A stretch of DNA of 24,897 nt from Chromera velia (taxonomy: Eukaryota > Sar > Chromeraceae): assembly GCA_018398765.1 (NCBI GenBank), contig JAHBMJ010001772.1:1-24897 (forward strand), read 5' to 3'. The notes under the pieces were generated by a model. It had not been told where the DNA came from, searched no databases, and worked only from the letters and a program-made list of their open reading frames with translations. How positions within the stretch are numbered: the first letter of the stretch is position 1; every line of letters begins with the position of its first letter. A program made the translations under genes and the position numbers. Shown in pieces: positions 1 to 10,465 of the stretch.

Positions 1-750
1 CATTTTTCGTGTGTTTCGTTTGTGCAGAGGGCCCGAGAAGGCAGGAGCTCCTAGACGCTGCATCGAAGCTCAATGCATTTTTCGTGTGTTTCGTTTGTGC
101 AGAGGGCCCGAGAAGGCAGGAGCTCCTAGACGCTGCATCGAAGCTCAATGCATTTTTCGTGTGTTTCGTTTGTGCAGAGGGCCCGAGAAGGCAGGAGCTC
201 CTAGACGCTGCATCGAAGCTCAATGCATTTTTCGTGTGTTTCGTTTGTGCAGAGGGCCCGAGAAGGCAGGAGCTCCTAGACGCTGCATCGAAGCTCAATG
301 CATTTTTCGTGTGTTTCGTTTGTGCAGAGGGCCCGAGAAGGCAGGAGCTCCTAGACGCTGCATCGAAGCTCAATGCATTTTTCGTGTGTTTCGTTTGTGC
401 AGAGGGCCCGAGAAGGCAGGAGCTCCTAGACGCTGCATCGAAGCTCAATGCATTTTTCGTGTGTTTCGTTTGTGCAGAGGGCCCGAGAAGGCAGGAGCTC
501 CTAGACGCTGCATCGAAGCTCAATGCATTTTTCGTGTGTTTCGTTTGTGCAGAGGGCCCGAGAAGGCAGGAGCTCCTAGACGCTGCATCGAAGCTCAATG
601 CATTTTTCGTGTGTTTCGTTTGTGCAGAGGGCCCGAGAAGGCAAGAGCTCCTAGACGCTGCATCGAAGCTCAATGCATTTTTCGTGTGTTTCGTTTGTGC
701 AGAGGGCCCGAGAAGGCAGGAGCTCCTAGACGCTGCATCGAAGCTCAACG
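1..750 (+). repeat. Ten-copy 75-bp tandem repeat carrying a splice acceptor in each unit
   Basis: Units start at 1, 76, 151, 226, 301, 376, 451, 526, 601 and 676 and are almost identical. Visible differences are G to A at 644 in unit 9 and T to C at 749 in the last unit. Each unit holds a T-rich tract, a TTTGTGCAG acceptor and about 45 nt matching the start of the first Tic110-like exon. The unit length is a multiple of three and one frame stays open through all copies, giving a 25-residue period with a CFVC motif. The array runs off the left edge, so the true copy number is unknown. It looks like a tandem duplication of an intron/exon boundary; copy-number error in assembly is possible. Confidence 0.97.
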
Positions 751-3700
751 CAATTCTCGGCCAGGCTCCTGAGAAGGCACCCGAACCAGAGCCGATAGTG
801 GAGACGGAGATCCCGGGAGACTATGAGGAGGACGAAGATGAGGATGAAGAGGAGATGGAAGGAGAGGGCGATGTGACTTCTGAACCAGAAGGAGAGACAG
901 AGCAGGGGGAGGAAAGAGAAATTGAGGAGCTTTCCGTTGCAGATTTCTTCACGCAGGAATTGCCAAAGGAGGAAACGAAAAGCAGATCTGAGATTGAGCA
1001 GGCAGATATCGAACTCATGCAACAAAGGTTTGAGGTCGACTCTCCTCAGGTAAAGAAGACACGAGAACTGGGCATGAAATTGGCACTCAGGTCAGTCAGA
1101 GAGAGAAAGAGCCTCTCAGACTTTCTTTGTCTTGATGTATTCCCCTCCCGGCGGTGCTGTTGTTGCTTTTCGTCTTCTTCTTCCGTCCCCTCTGCCTGAC
1201 TGCCCTGTGGGTGCTCGCATGCCGCCACATCAGTGTGATCCTGTCTGACGATGACACCCAAGAGGTTTTCGGTGTCTCGCAACGAAAGTCCGTCTCTCTC
1301 CTTCCACACTCTCTCCCTCCCACCTTGAACCCCCATTCTTGATTGTTATTGGCAGATACGTCGACGAGATGCTACGAGGGAAGACAGAGCTGGACAAGGA
1401 AGACTGGGTCACACTCAGACAGGTGGGTGGGTGGGGACGGGAGGTTTGCTGCCGTGAATGAAGCAAGCCTTGATAGGTACAAAGTGTGATTTCAAGTTTG
1501 ATGAACAGTCATACCTGGCCAGTGGGGAAAAGGAGCTGACTGCAGAGGATTGATTGACTCGTTAATAGCAGAGTGGAGTGTGCAGATCGATCGGGAATGC
1601 ACACACGAAAGGAATCACACGCAAAGAAATGACCGCAAAACGAATGTTTGAGAGAAGGCAAGAGAGAAGGAACTCGTTCTGGCTGGTCACTCAAAGCTTT
1701 TGGGGGGTCGGCCGAGTCCACATTCACGTGATTTACATGCACTTTCTCTGCTTCGGCTGTTCTTCCATTTTTTCTGTCATTTCCTGCTCCTCTGGAGTTC
1801 GTGATTCATAAAGTTTCGTTTGTTGTGCCATTCTTTGGATTGCCCTTTTTTGCTGGGAGAGAGTGCTTGCAGATTGAGACAGACTTCTCCCTGGCTCCGA
1901 AACAGCTGGACGCCCTCGTGCAAAGGACAACAACAGTCAGTGTGTCGGGACGGGACGGGAAGAAGAATTTCTGTCTGCCTGATTTCTCTGCATCTAGCGT
2001 GGGGAACGTGAAGAAGAAGAGGAAGCCACAAACAAGGATTACAGAAGACAGCATCCGAGCTTTTGTTCTATTGAAAACTTTCGCTCGCGGCCGTTCCTCT
2101 TCCCTTTCCTCAGCCGCATTTTTTGTGGAGCGGGGGACGCGTGTCTGTTTGTGTGTATGTATGCATAGACCCCCGTCCCCCCCCTCGCCTCTGTGTGTGT
2201 GTGTGTGTGTGCAGCGACGGTTTGCGAACGTCTACAGGGGGTTGATCGGAAGCGTGAGACGCGGAAATGCTGCTGCTGCACCGAGCTTGAGGTGCGTCCG
2301 TCCATTCTGCCTGATTAGTTAGTTCAACAACAAACGATAGGGTTTGTTTGGTCTCCCTTCAACCACACAAGTGCACTCACTCCACAGCTTAATTCCCCAA
2401 ATGTCCGCCCGCCCAGTCTTTCTTTGTGTTTTTGTTTGGTGGTTGCTATTATTCCTCTCCCCTTCGGTATCTTCTCTCCATCTCCTTTTCTTTGCTTCTC
2501 TCTCTGCCTTCACATGCAGACGCGTCGCCCTCCGCATGAACCTGGACTTCGTTGAGGACCTGAAGATTGACCCTCTGACTCAGAGGGATCTGTTTAGGTA
2601 TGTGTGAGGGGTGAAGGGGGCTGAGCAGCATGTTTTGTCTGCTTGATTCCGTTCTGGTATGGTTTTCTTTGAATTTCCTTGTTTTTTCTCAAGGGCACGT
2701 TTTTTTCTTTCCCCGGCTAAACGAACTAAAGAGTGAGTTTGACGCAGGTAGAGGAATCCGAAGACTCCTGCATTTTAGTCCGCATGCATGGGCGCAGATT
2801 GAATTCAGAGACCGACTGCGCGATGTGGATTTTCCATGCGGAGAGGACTGGGTGGGTTGTCACGAAAGGATGTAAATAATGCCCTAGGAAAAAGAGCTCT
2901 CGGCAAAGCATTCATTGATTTATACATGCAGAGCGGAAGTGGAGAGTTTGGTGATGGCAAACAGACCCTCGGGAGAGAGATTTGGTGTTGGAGACCTGCG
3001 TGAACTGGAGAGGGCAGCCAATCAGTACGGTCGGTCAGTGGAGTCTGAGTGAGGAAGGGAGGAACAAGAGATTGAGAAGACGTTGGAATTGGTGGCTGTC
3101 GATTTGTCTGTCAGTTCGACTTGAATTCCTCAAGGCCGAACCACATTTTCTTTTCGATCTTCTCACCTCCCACGCTTCCAATTGGTGCTGCAGGTCTCGC
3201 TCCGGCCGAGGCGTTGCAAGTGGTCGAAATTCTCATGAAGATTCGGTCAGTCAGTCAGTCAGACCTTATCCGTGATCACCTTATCCGTGAATTCTTGGGT
3301 CACTCACTTGCTCTCGGGGTGTCACCTGGTGCGTATGAGACGATCAGAGGTCCATCATAGCAGAATGAAGAAATCCCCCATAATGATTGCAAGTACAGAC
3401 ATTCCAACAGAACACACTGAGCTGAAGAGATGCTTGCTCGGCAGCTCCCAGAGTGCGCCTCCAAGTCCCTTCCCACCTGGGACTGTCCTCTCCTCTGCCT
3501 CTTCTGTCCTTCCCAAACCCCTTTTCCCCTGAGACCCGTGTCTGGCCGGCTCGTCTTGCTCTTTCTTACGTTTCCGAAAGGGCAGCCTGAGTGGGAATGA
3601 GTGGTGCTGATTTGCTTATATACATAGCATGAATTTCGTGGCAAGTTTCTGTCTTCGTATGTTCTTCCGACTAAACAAACTTGCAGGGTCGGCAAGATGA

Positions 3701-4952
3701 TAAAGGACCTGCGAGATCTTTTGCGCAAGGGGAAAGACGCGGTTGGTTTCTACATGAGTCAGGCGAAGGAAAAGGACATAGAGAGAAAGAAGCATTGCAT
3801 TAGTAATTGAAGGAGGAAAATCCGGGGGGGGGCGGTTTCGTTTTGTGCAAACATCGGAGAAAAGCTAGCGAGAAGGCGGCAAAATATTTTTTCGACCCTG
3901 AGCCAAAAGCACCAGAAAGTGCATACGAGCCTCCAGAGATCTCTTTCTCTCCTCGCCGCCTCGAAACTTGAGAGACGCATGAGTCGCAGGACAGAGCCGA
4001 TCACACAGTCTTCCCGGTGGAGAAATGTTTTGTTTCATTAGGGTCCGTGGTCCTTTTCCCCCCGGTCTGAAGCAGTCGATTGATCAATGAATCAATTTCT
4101 TCTTCACTCATACCGTCTCCCTGTGCGCCCCCTGCCCTGCAGCAAATTCCGCGACGACTGCCTCTGTTGATGAAATGGGCACACGCCGCCTCTCTCCTTC
4201 TGACGGATCCAGGAGAGACCCTCACCTACACGCATGTGCCCCCTGCATGGCTAGTCGAGTTCATTCAAGCCAATGTTCCCATGTCTGCCACGGAGCGGAA
4301 GTATCTGGTCCGTCCACCGAAAGAAAACTCGTACGGCTGCCCGCACATTTACTCCTCACCCACCCCATTCTGAAATCAAAGCAGGCAGAGAAAGAGGAGG
4401 GGGGGGCAGGGGTTAGGGAAGATACTTTGTGTAAGAGAAAGAGGGAGTTCGAGGTGGAAGAAGGATATGGGAACTTGTGAAGGACCAGAATGTCAGGTCA
4501 CAGAAAAGAAAGAGAGTCCTCAGAAGGGTGGGCAAACCGTTGCGTGGCGCCAGGTGAATCAACGGAAGTCCTTCAGAAAGAGAAAACCAAATGGCGAAAC
4601 CCTTCGCTGCGACTCTCCATCATATTTGGTTATTTTCGTTTGCTTTGTTTTTGTCTCTGTCGCTCTGCCTCTCTCTCCGCCTCTCTTCCTCTCTCCCTGT
4701 GCATGTATGGATTGTGTGCGTATGTATGTGAGTGTGTGTGTGTGTTTGTTTGTTTGTTTCTGTGTGAGTTCCCACAGGTCCAGGCTTTCTTGAGAGCTAG
4801 CGTTGACCCGGGAAGCGAAGTCGACCCACTCGAACACCTAATGGAAGATGTCTTCTTTGCCTCGTCAGTTTTCCTCCCCTCCCTCCCTCCCCCCTCCCTT
4901 GGCCTCTCTCCCTTTGCCCCCCTCTCTCTTTCCCCCCTCTGTTTACTATTGA

Positions 4953-4991
<39 letters not shown>

Positions 4992-5784
4992 ACAAGAAAG
5001 AGAGAGATGCCGGTGGAAGGAGGGAGGGAGGGAGGCGTACCTTTGCCACCCAGAGATGCGTGTGTGTGAGTGTCTTTGTTTTTGTTTGGAAATTGACGGC
5101 CTTTTTTGTATGGGCGAGTGCACGCCTGTCGGTCCGTCATCTCACATGAACTCTCTTCACACACACTGATGAACCGCCATGAAAAGACCTCCACACAGGG
5201 CAGTCAAAGACTTTGCTCACGGGGTTTCGCATCTCTTTTCTGTTCTTTTGGGGATCAATCGTGGTGAACGGTCCTGGTATGTAAATGTCTTTTTGTGAGT
5301 GATCACTCCTTTTGATGTCATCATCGCGTTTCGGAAGCTTTCCGATTCTCCCTGCTTGCATCTTTTTTGCCTCTGATGTCTTCTGTCTTTCTCCTTCCAA
5401 AGCCCGTCTTCCACACAGCTTCTTTGAACGGATACTACTCCCGCTGCTTCGGCATGCACCCTTTCATGTCTTCTTCTGACGGATACATTGCCGACTAATG
5501 GAGACTGTTGGATGTCGACATGGTCTGGCCCGAAGCCCTCTCTCGACTTGGCTACTCACCCTCTAGGTATAAACAAGCGTCAATCGTCAGAGATCCTTTT
5601 TTTTTGCAGATTGCTGGATGTCGACCTCGACGAGCTAGAACCGCTCACCGCCCGAGTCTTGGGAGAGGCGCAGGTGCTCACAGCCAGTGGCCTCGCCTCT
5701 TCGCAGGAAGAAGAAGATCCGTCAGGTACGATCGCAGACATTGATATTGACGACTTGGGAGAGATCGTTGATAATGTGAGTTAA
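703..5784 (+). CDS. TIC110: Tic110-like plastid inner-envelope import protein, C-terminal part (11 visible exons, 5' incomplete)
   Basis: Tic110 is the scaffold of the TIC import complex in the plastid inner envelope; its helical stromal part contacts incoming preproteins and chaperones. Exons: 703-1090, 1356-1422, 1873-1935, 2215-2291, 2520-2597, 2932-3029, 3194-3245, 3687-3741, 4143-4307, 4778-4863, 5610-5784. All junctions keep frame and give about 433 residues ending at TAA 5782-5784. The first exon encodes an acidic low-complexity stretch (about 820-920). The following helices resemble plant Tic110: FSLAPKQLDALVQRTTT, then MNLDFVEDLK...RDLFRAEVESLV, LRELERAANQYGLAPAEAL, LRDLLRKG, and VPPAWLVEFI followed by a final acidic helix. 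The expected N-terminal membrane helices would lie upstream. The donor after exon 9 (CTG|gtccgt) is the least certain. The identification rests on my recall of the family pattern, not on a search; another plastid helical-repeat protein is the main alternative. Confidence 0.68.
2191..2210. repeat. GT microsatellite in the intron before Tic110-like exon 4
   Basis: A short run of GT dinucleotides ends directly at the GCAG acceptor of the exon starting at 2215, so it serves as that intron's 3' tract. Confidence 0.9.
4952..4990. repeat. Compound GT/GA microsatellite in the last Tic110-like intron
   Basis: A GT run is followed directly by a GA run inside the 746-bp intron 4864-5609. No coding sense is apparent. 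Confidence 0.9.
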
Positions 5785-6013
5785 TAGGACCCAATGATAA
5801 CGTTGAATAGAACGCAGATCAGTGAATGAATCAATGAAGTTTAATGTCAATCGGTCTTTCTCATACTATGTATAAGTTACAGTATAACTATTAGCAGCAA
5901 AGCCTAAAGCCTAGCCTAAAGCAAACTTGAAGCTAGTCTGACTCAGTCGGAACAGAACAATACAGAACAATACACTAAAAAACAATGTAGTATATACATA
6001 ATATATAAAAAGT

Positions 6014-6026
6014 ATGTGTGTGTGTA

Positions 6027-6063
<37 letters not shown>
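6014..6063. repeat. GT/AT compound microsatellite downstream of the Tic110-like gene
   Basis: GT-rich repeats pass into an uninterrupted AT run ending near 6063. It lies about 230 bp past the Tic110-like stop, at the entry to an AT-richer region. Confidence 0.92.
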
Positions 6064-6067
<4 letters not shown>

Positions 6068-6245
6068 CAAAGACTTTATTTTGCCATACGGGCAGGTGTC
6101 TAGCATAAAAGCATGCAGCCAATACAGACCTTACTGCATGCATAGCGGATAGTTTATTAACGATTCATTAATGAATCTGACTTTTAGTCTGTAAAACAAA
6201 TAATGAAGACAAGAAAAATAGAAGAACAGGTGTGACTGACTCAGT

Positions 6246-7145
6246 TTGAGGGGGTTTCGGAGTGGCACAGAGGGGTCCAAAACAGAAATCGCCGAGGAAA
6301 TCACCTTCATGAGGCTTCATTTGTGGTCTTTCCTTGAGAAAGAAGAAAATTTAGAAAGAAACACTGGCGCACTCCGTGCGTATATCAGAGAAAAAGAAAG
6401 TAGAAAAGCCCTCTCTTGCTATACCGAGCCAGCGCCCTGGTTAGTGCATATAGAAGGAGGGCAGCATTCAGACTTGGAGAAAGAAGCTTCGCCATCACAA
6501 AAGGAAGAGTACCACAGAAAGGTGAACAGAGAGTACCACTAGAGAAATGAATTTGTCCACTCTGTTTTGACTTACTTAACATTTCAGTCCTCGAGGATGA
6601 AGTCCACCGGCTCAGAGAATGCCCAGTGCCTAGCCCAGTGTACGAATGGGAAAGGGAAGAATGCATTTCAAAGTTGCTATCTGGTACAAGGGTGGACAGA
6701 CGAGAAAGACTAAGAGAGACAAAAGAGCAAAGCATGTAAGAAAGTCAGAAGGGGATGGAAAAATCAACAAAATTGCCCTACCTTCTTGGTTAACGAAGCA
6801 GACTGCCATGTGAACACACTTATAAAAAGAATCTTGATGAGACGAAGAGTGTGGGGGAGATGCAAAGAGGAACTTAAAGATGCTTTTCGAGATGTGACTG
6901 CCGAACAGCTTGCAGAAGTCCACAACAAAGAAGAGAAGGGAAAAGGAAACAGACAGCCGCGTTCCAAGGTAGAGGATCTGATCGGTATGCACCATATGCT
7001 TTATCAGATGAAAAGAGCAAGAGAGATAGGATCTGCACATAGGCATAAGGTCGTAAAAGTAATAGAGGATGCATGCTACCGCTCTATCCCTGCCCTCTGT
7101 CACTTTGTCTTTCATTCGCACTTCGTCAAAGAAAATCAAACATAA
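6246..7145 (+). pseudogene. Possible coding remnant or unrecognised multi-exon gene
   Basis: Three neighbouring plus-strand stretches look protein-like: 6246-6542 (98 codons, starting MRGFRSGTEGSK), about 6590-6738 (charged, containing LEDEVHRLRECPVPSPVYEW) and about 6803-7145 (starting near CHVNTLIKRILMRRR, rich in Lys/Arg/Glu). Acceptor-like AG sites precede the second (TTTCAG) and third (GAAGCAG), and a GTAAGA donor follows the second. I could not join all three in one consistent phase, unlike the other genes here. The surrounding DNA is AT-richer. It may be a decayed mobile-element or host gene; I recognise no family. Confidence 0.3.
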
Positions 7146-9139
7146 GCTAATCTTAATAATTATCTTATCCCGGGACTGTAATTCAAATGTATCCATGTTC
7201 CTAGCCATGTTCGTAGGCAGGTGCAATGGTTTTAAAGCTAGTTTTAAAGTGTAAGACAACTTAGACAAGAAATACATATGTTGTGATGGGAAGTGTTATA
7301 ACACTGTTGTGGGGGTATTGACTTAAAGTTTGTTCCTAGCGTCTGGCCTATACGTCTTTCATCTCTTCCTTCTGTCCTGGTTACTGCTCTCGCTACTAGG
7401 TTTCTCTCTCATGCGACCTCATACTTGACGCTCCTCCATCTGAATGCCTTCTTCGGCATTTGCTAAGACACTGTTGTTGCATATATGCGTGCATGATGTA
7501 GAGTAATGTGCATGAATGTATGGTGCAAGGCGGACGTCAGATAACTGGTATGCAGGTCTAGGGCTCCGGCCCCGAATACAATATAATCCTGTAATCCGGC
7601 ATGACTCATATAATTACGGATAATATACGGAAGTTATACCATCATATTACCATGAACGGCTGGCATATTATTTTAGACGCCACTGGCAATCAGCATTAGA
7701 ATCAGCATGGGGAGACACAGTGGCTTCTGGCCGTTGCATCTAGCGTTACATTAGTCACACTGACTTTACTAGCACTGCCCTACTAGGCACTGCCTCACAC
7801 ATTAATTTGTCATGCACATCAGAATGCACACCGAAAATTGGTTTGAAATATTTCTAAAACAAGAAAGGATCCTTGCAGACCTTCCTTGCTTTGAAAACGT
7901 GCAAAATGGACCTGCGCGTGGTCCTGAGGAGGCACCAGGCTTCTGAGCTGCCCGACGCATCGACCTCCAGATGAAACACCGTCGTGCCGAAATTCTATCG
8001 CAGCAGTGCCTCTCTGGCTGGTGGGGAAGAACATGAACCAGTGAAAATGCATGCGAGCCGCTTTGGGTCTGACCATGATACATCGTCGCTGCCCTGTGGG
8101 CGCGAGTGAGGGAAGGCTGGCTCCCTCTCTGCTGTCTGAAAGGAGGCACGAGTCCGCAGTAACAAGTGCACACGCACGCGGTCCCCAGCCTACTTCAAGC
8201 TTCTTCGTCGCACTGCTCAGAGCATTAGAGTGCGATTGGGCTCAAACGTCCCAGCTGCAAACATTGCAAACAGGATCAAGCGTTTTTGAGAAAACAGAGA
8301 ACGTGATAATGAGTCCTCAATCATGTACGAAAACACATGACGTCCTCCTGTGGCCGCAAATCTTGCAGCTTCAAACCAGGTGCAAGGGAGTCACACAGAT
8401 GGCGGCCTTGAGGAGAGAAGCATTGGAATCCAGGGGCAAACCGCAGACTGATTTACTATACGCACTTTTACATAATTACCCCTCCTTATTGAGTCCACCG
8501 CAAGACCGAGGGAGCCATCAAAACGGAAATCCACTCGAAAAGCCTCTTATTCCTCTACCGCAGTCATCCTGCTTCTCACCTCGCATGCTCATTTGGTTGG
8601 ACCATAGCATTCACTCGTGTTTTCTCTTTTTTTCCCCCGCTCTATTTACCGTGGAAACAGTCTACAGCAGTTTCTCACCTGTCTTCCTGACCATCCCCCC
8701 GATCAAATAAAACCTTTCCATCCGCAAAAGACTATGGCACATCCGAGAAACATTCACTTCGGTGTTCCCAATAGCGCAATGACAAGCCGTCAGAAATCAC
8801 TCAAATCTGTGTACGTTTGTCGGAAATCACGCTTTCATGCTCATCAGACTCTTGGAGAAAAAACGCCCCCTGCCGGGCCCAGTAAGGAGGCGGACTATGA
8901 CTTTGACATACCACCAAAGCATTGCATTGCTTGACCGCCCACTGCCATCCCCTTGATGTCTCAAGGAATTGATAACGCGTTGCCGTCGGAGGACCAAACG
9001 GGCCTTTCATGACTGTATCCAGAGACGTTTCTTCGGTATGCATTTATGATTTTCTCTCGTCAGAAGACATCGATGTATCACGAATGGTTGCCAGATGTGT
9101 TGCGCATGCTTTAAATTTCCTGTGTATGATCTCTGAGAC
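7146..9139. other. Spacer with no gene I can support
   Basis: About 2 kb between the coding remnant and the 3' end of the minus-strand gene. The left part (to about 7800) is AT-rich. The right part contains a 219-codon open frame (8051-8710, plus) with no recognisable domain, low-complexity hydrophobic ends and no supporting splice structure. I saw no RNA gene or long repeat. Confidence 0.5.
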
Positions 9140-10465
9140 TTACTCGTCCAGAGAGTTGAAGCACCCAGGATCCTTCCTGTGCCCGGGAGGAAGAGGCGGC
9201 TTCTGCTTGATGGGCTTCCAGTCGGCCTCATCGTACTCGATCCCACGCCAGAGTGCCGCACGTCTCGTTTCCAGGTACGCCTCCCAAGCGTGGTGATCTG
9301 CACGTCAGATTGTACAGGCTCAACTCGGTGACGCTTACAAAATGATGTTCGGATATTATCTTTACATGTAAATTGACAACCTGACAATATCTCGCCGGCG
9401 ATTTCGGCTCTGATTCGCAACTCGTTCCAAGTCACTACATGCCGGGAAGAGAGGATCATGCAGACACGCACTTTCTCCTGCCAAAATCAGAGGAAAAACA
9501 AAAAGGTGCTGACCATAGAAGTGGCCGTAGTAGTTCCACCAGTAGTCGGAAAAGAAGAGGTCCCTCTCCATGTAGCGCTCCATGGGTTCGTAGAAGGAGT
9601 TGTAGTAGATCAGGACGAAAGTGGGCAGAAACACCTGCAAGTACAACGGGAGACGAAAAAAGGGGCGGACGCACCGAGAGCAGTGAGACGCCCACCGCGC
9701 AGCAGAAGGTAGGCAGCCACCGAAAAAGCGCTGCCAAGGGTTCAAGGACTACACCAGTTGAGCACTGGGGACCGAATAGCGAGGGGGGCTCCAAAGTGAA
9801 TTCCTCGAAAAAGTGAGAGCACGAAGCGAGGGAAAATGAAAAGGAGTACAGACATTAAGGAGAGGCGGAGGGGCTTTCTAATTGAAAGGAATACGAAAGA
9901 AAGGGTTCAGAGGTTTACATGAAGGAAAGAGCGCACACGTTTCAAAAGAGAAGAGATGACATTATGTTGGGCGTCTCACTGGTATACCGTTGACACACTG
10001 CAATAGATAGAGTTCAAGGACCCTCTATGCCGGCTCACTTACCCAGAGCATGTGTGCCAACATCATGCCGTGAATCATCTGGGACTTCAGGACCAGGGCG
10101 AAACACTGGTAGGGCGTATACTTCTCCCACCAGCGCCAGCAGTCCATCCACATCGCGATCTCACCTACCGACAAACTCTGTGTCGCAGGGAAGTTGGGAT
10201 GGCCACCCAGATAACCGTCTTTGGGCACTACCCTCTGACACCCATAGTACCAGTGGTGATACCAAATTTTGTTCATGTTGAGGCCTTGCATAGGCCTGTG
10301 AGCCTTTTCATGATGCTTTGGCTCGCGGCGCATTATTTCAGACCCCTTGCGGAAAGTTACCACAGCTCCGGAGGCGTAGTGGAGGCAGGGTGAACTGCGT
10401 CTTATGATGTCCCGCGACGCATACTGCAGACAGGGGAAGCTTCGGCGCACGAGGGCCAAAGCCAT
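9140..10465 (-). CDS. Unrecognised 233-aa probable mitochondrial membrane protein (3 exons)
   Basis: Exons on the minus strand: 10465-10043, 9634-9514, 9297-9140. Donors are GTAAGT and GTCAGC; acceptors are TTGCAG and GTGCAG; phases 0 and 1 match. The stop is TAA at 9142-9140. The N-terminus (MALALVRRSFPCLQYASR...) is Arg/Ser-rich with no acidic residue for about 40 positions, as in a mitochondrial presequence. One hydrophobic segment, about residues 130-152, spans the exon 1/2 junction (GMMLAHMLW then VFLPTFVLIYY), which supports the splice. Regions on either side are rich in aromatics (IWYHHWYYG, DYWWNYYGHFY), and the tail is soluble and charged. This layout resembles accessory subunits of respiratory or ATP-synthase complexes, but I do not recognise the family. 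It is divergent from the ZIP4-like gene, with start codons 978 bp apart. Confidence 0.75.

Noticed and set aside
1-750. CRISPR-like array
   Set aside because: Units abut with no unique spacers, the unit is 75 bp, and the genome is eukaryotic with spliced genes.
9-1199. Single 396-codon ORF running through the 75-bp repeats and the acidic region
   Set aside because: Each repeat contains an intron-like T-rich tract and acceptor, and the 3' end of the ORF runs past a clear GTCAGT donor at 1091 into intron. Only 703-1090 is taken as exon, although repeat-encoded extensions remain possible.
2738-2880. Possible extra Tic110-like exon (EFRDRLRDVDFPCGEDW)
   Set aside because: Joining 2597 directly to 2932 restores phase and family pattern (RDLFRAEVESLV), so this stretch is treated as intron.
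8051-8710. 219-codon plus-strand ORF
   Set aside because: No domain, unconvincing codon character and no splice or neighbour support; probably chance, though a species-specific gene cannot be excluded.
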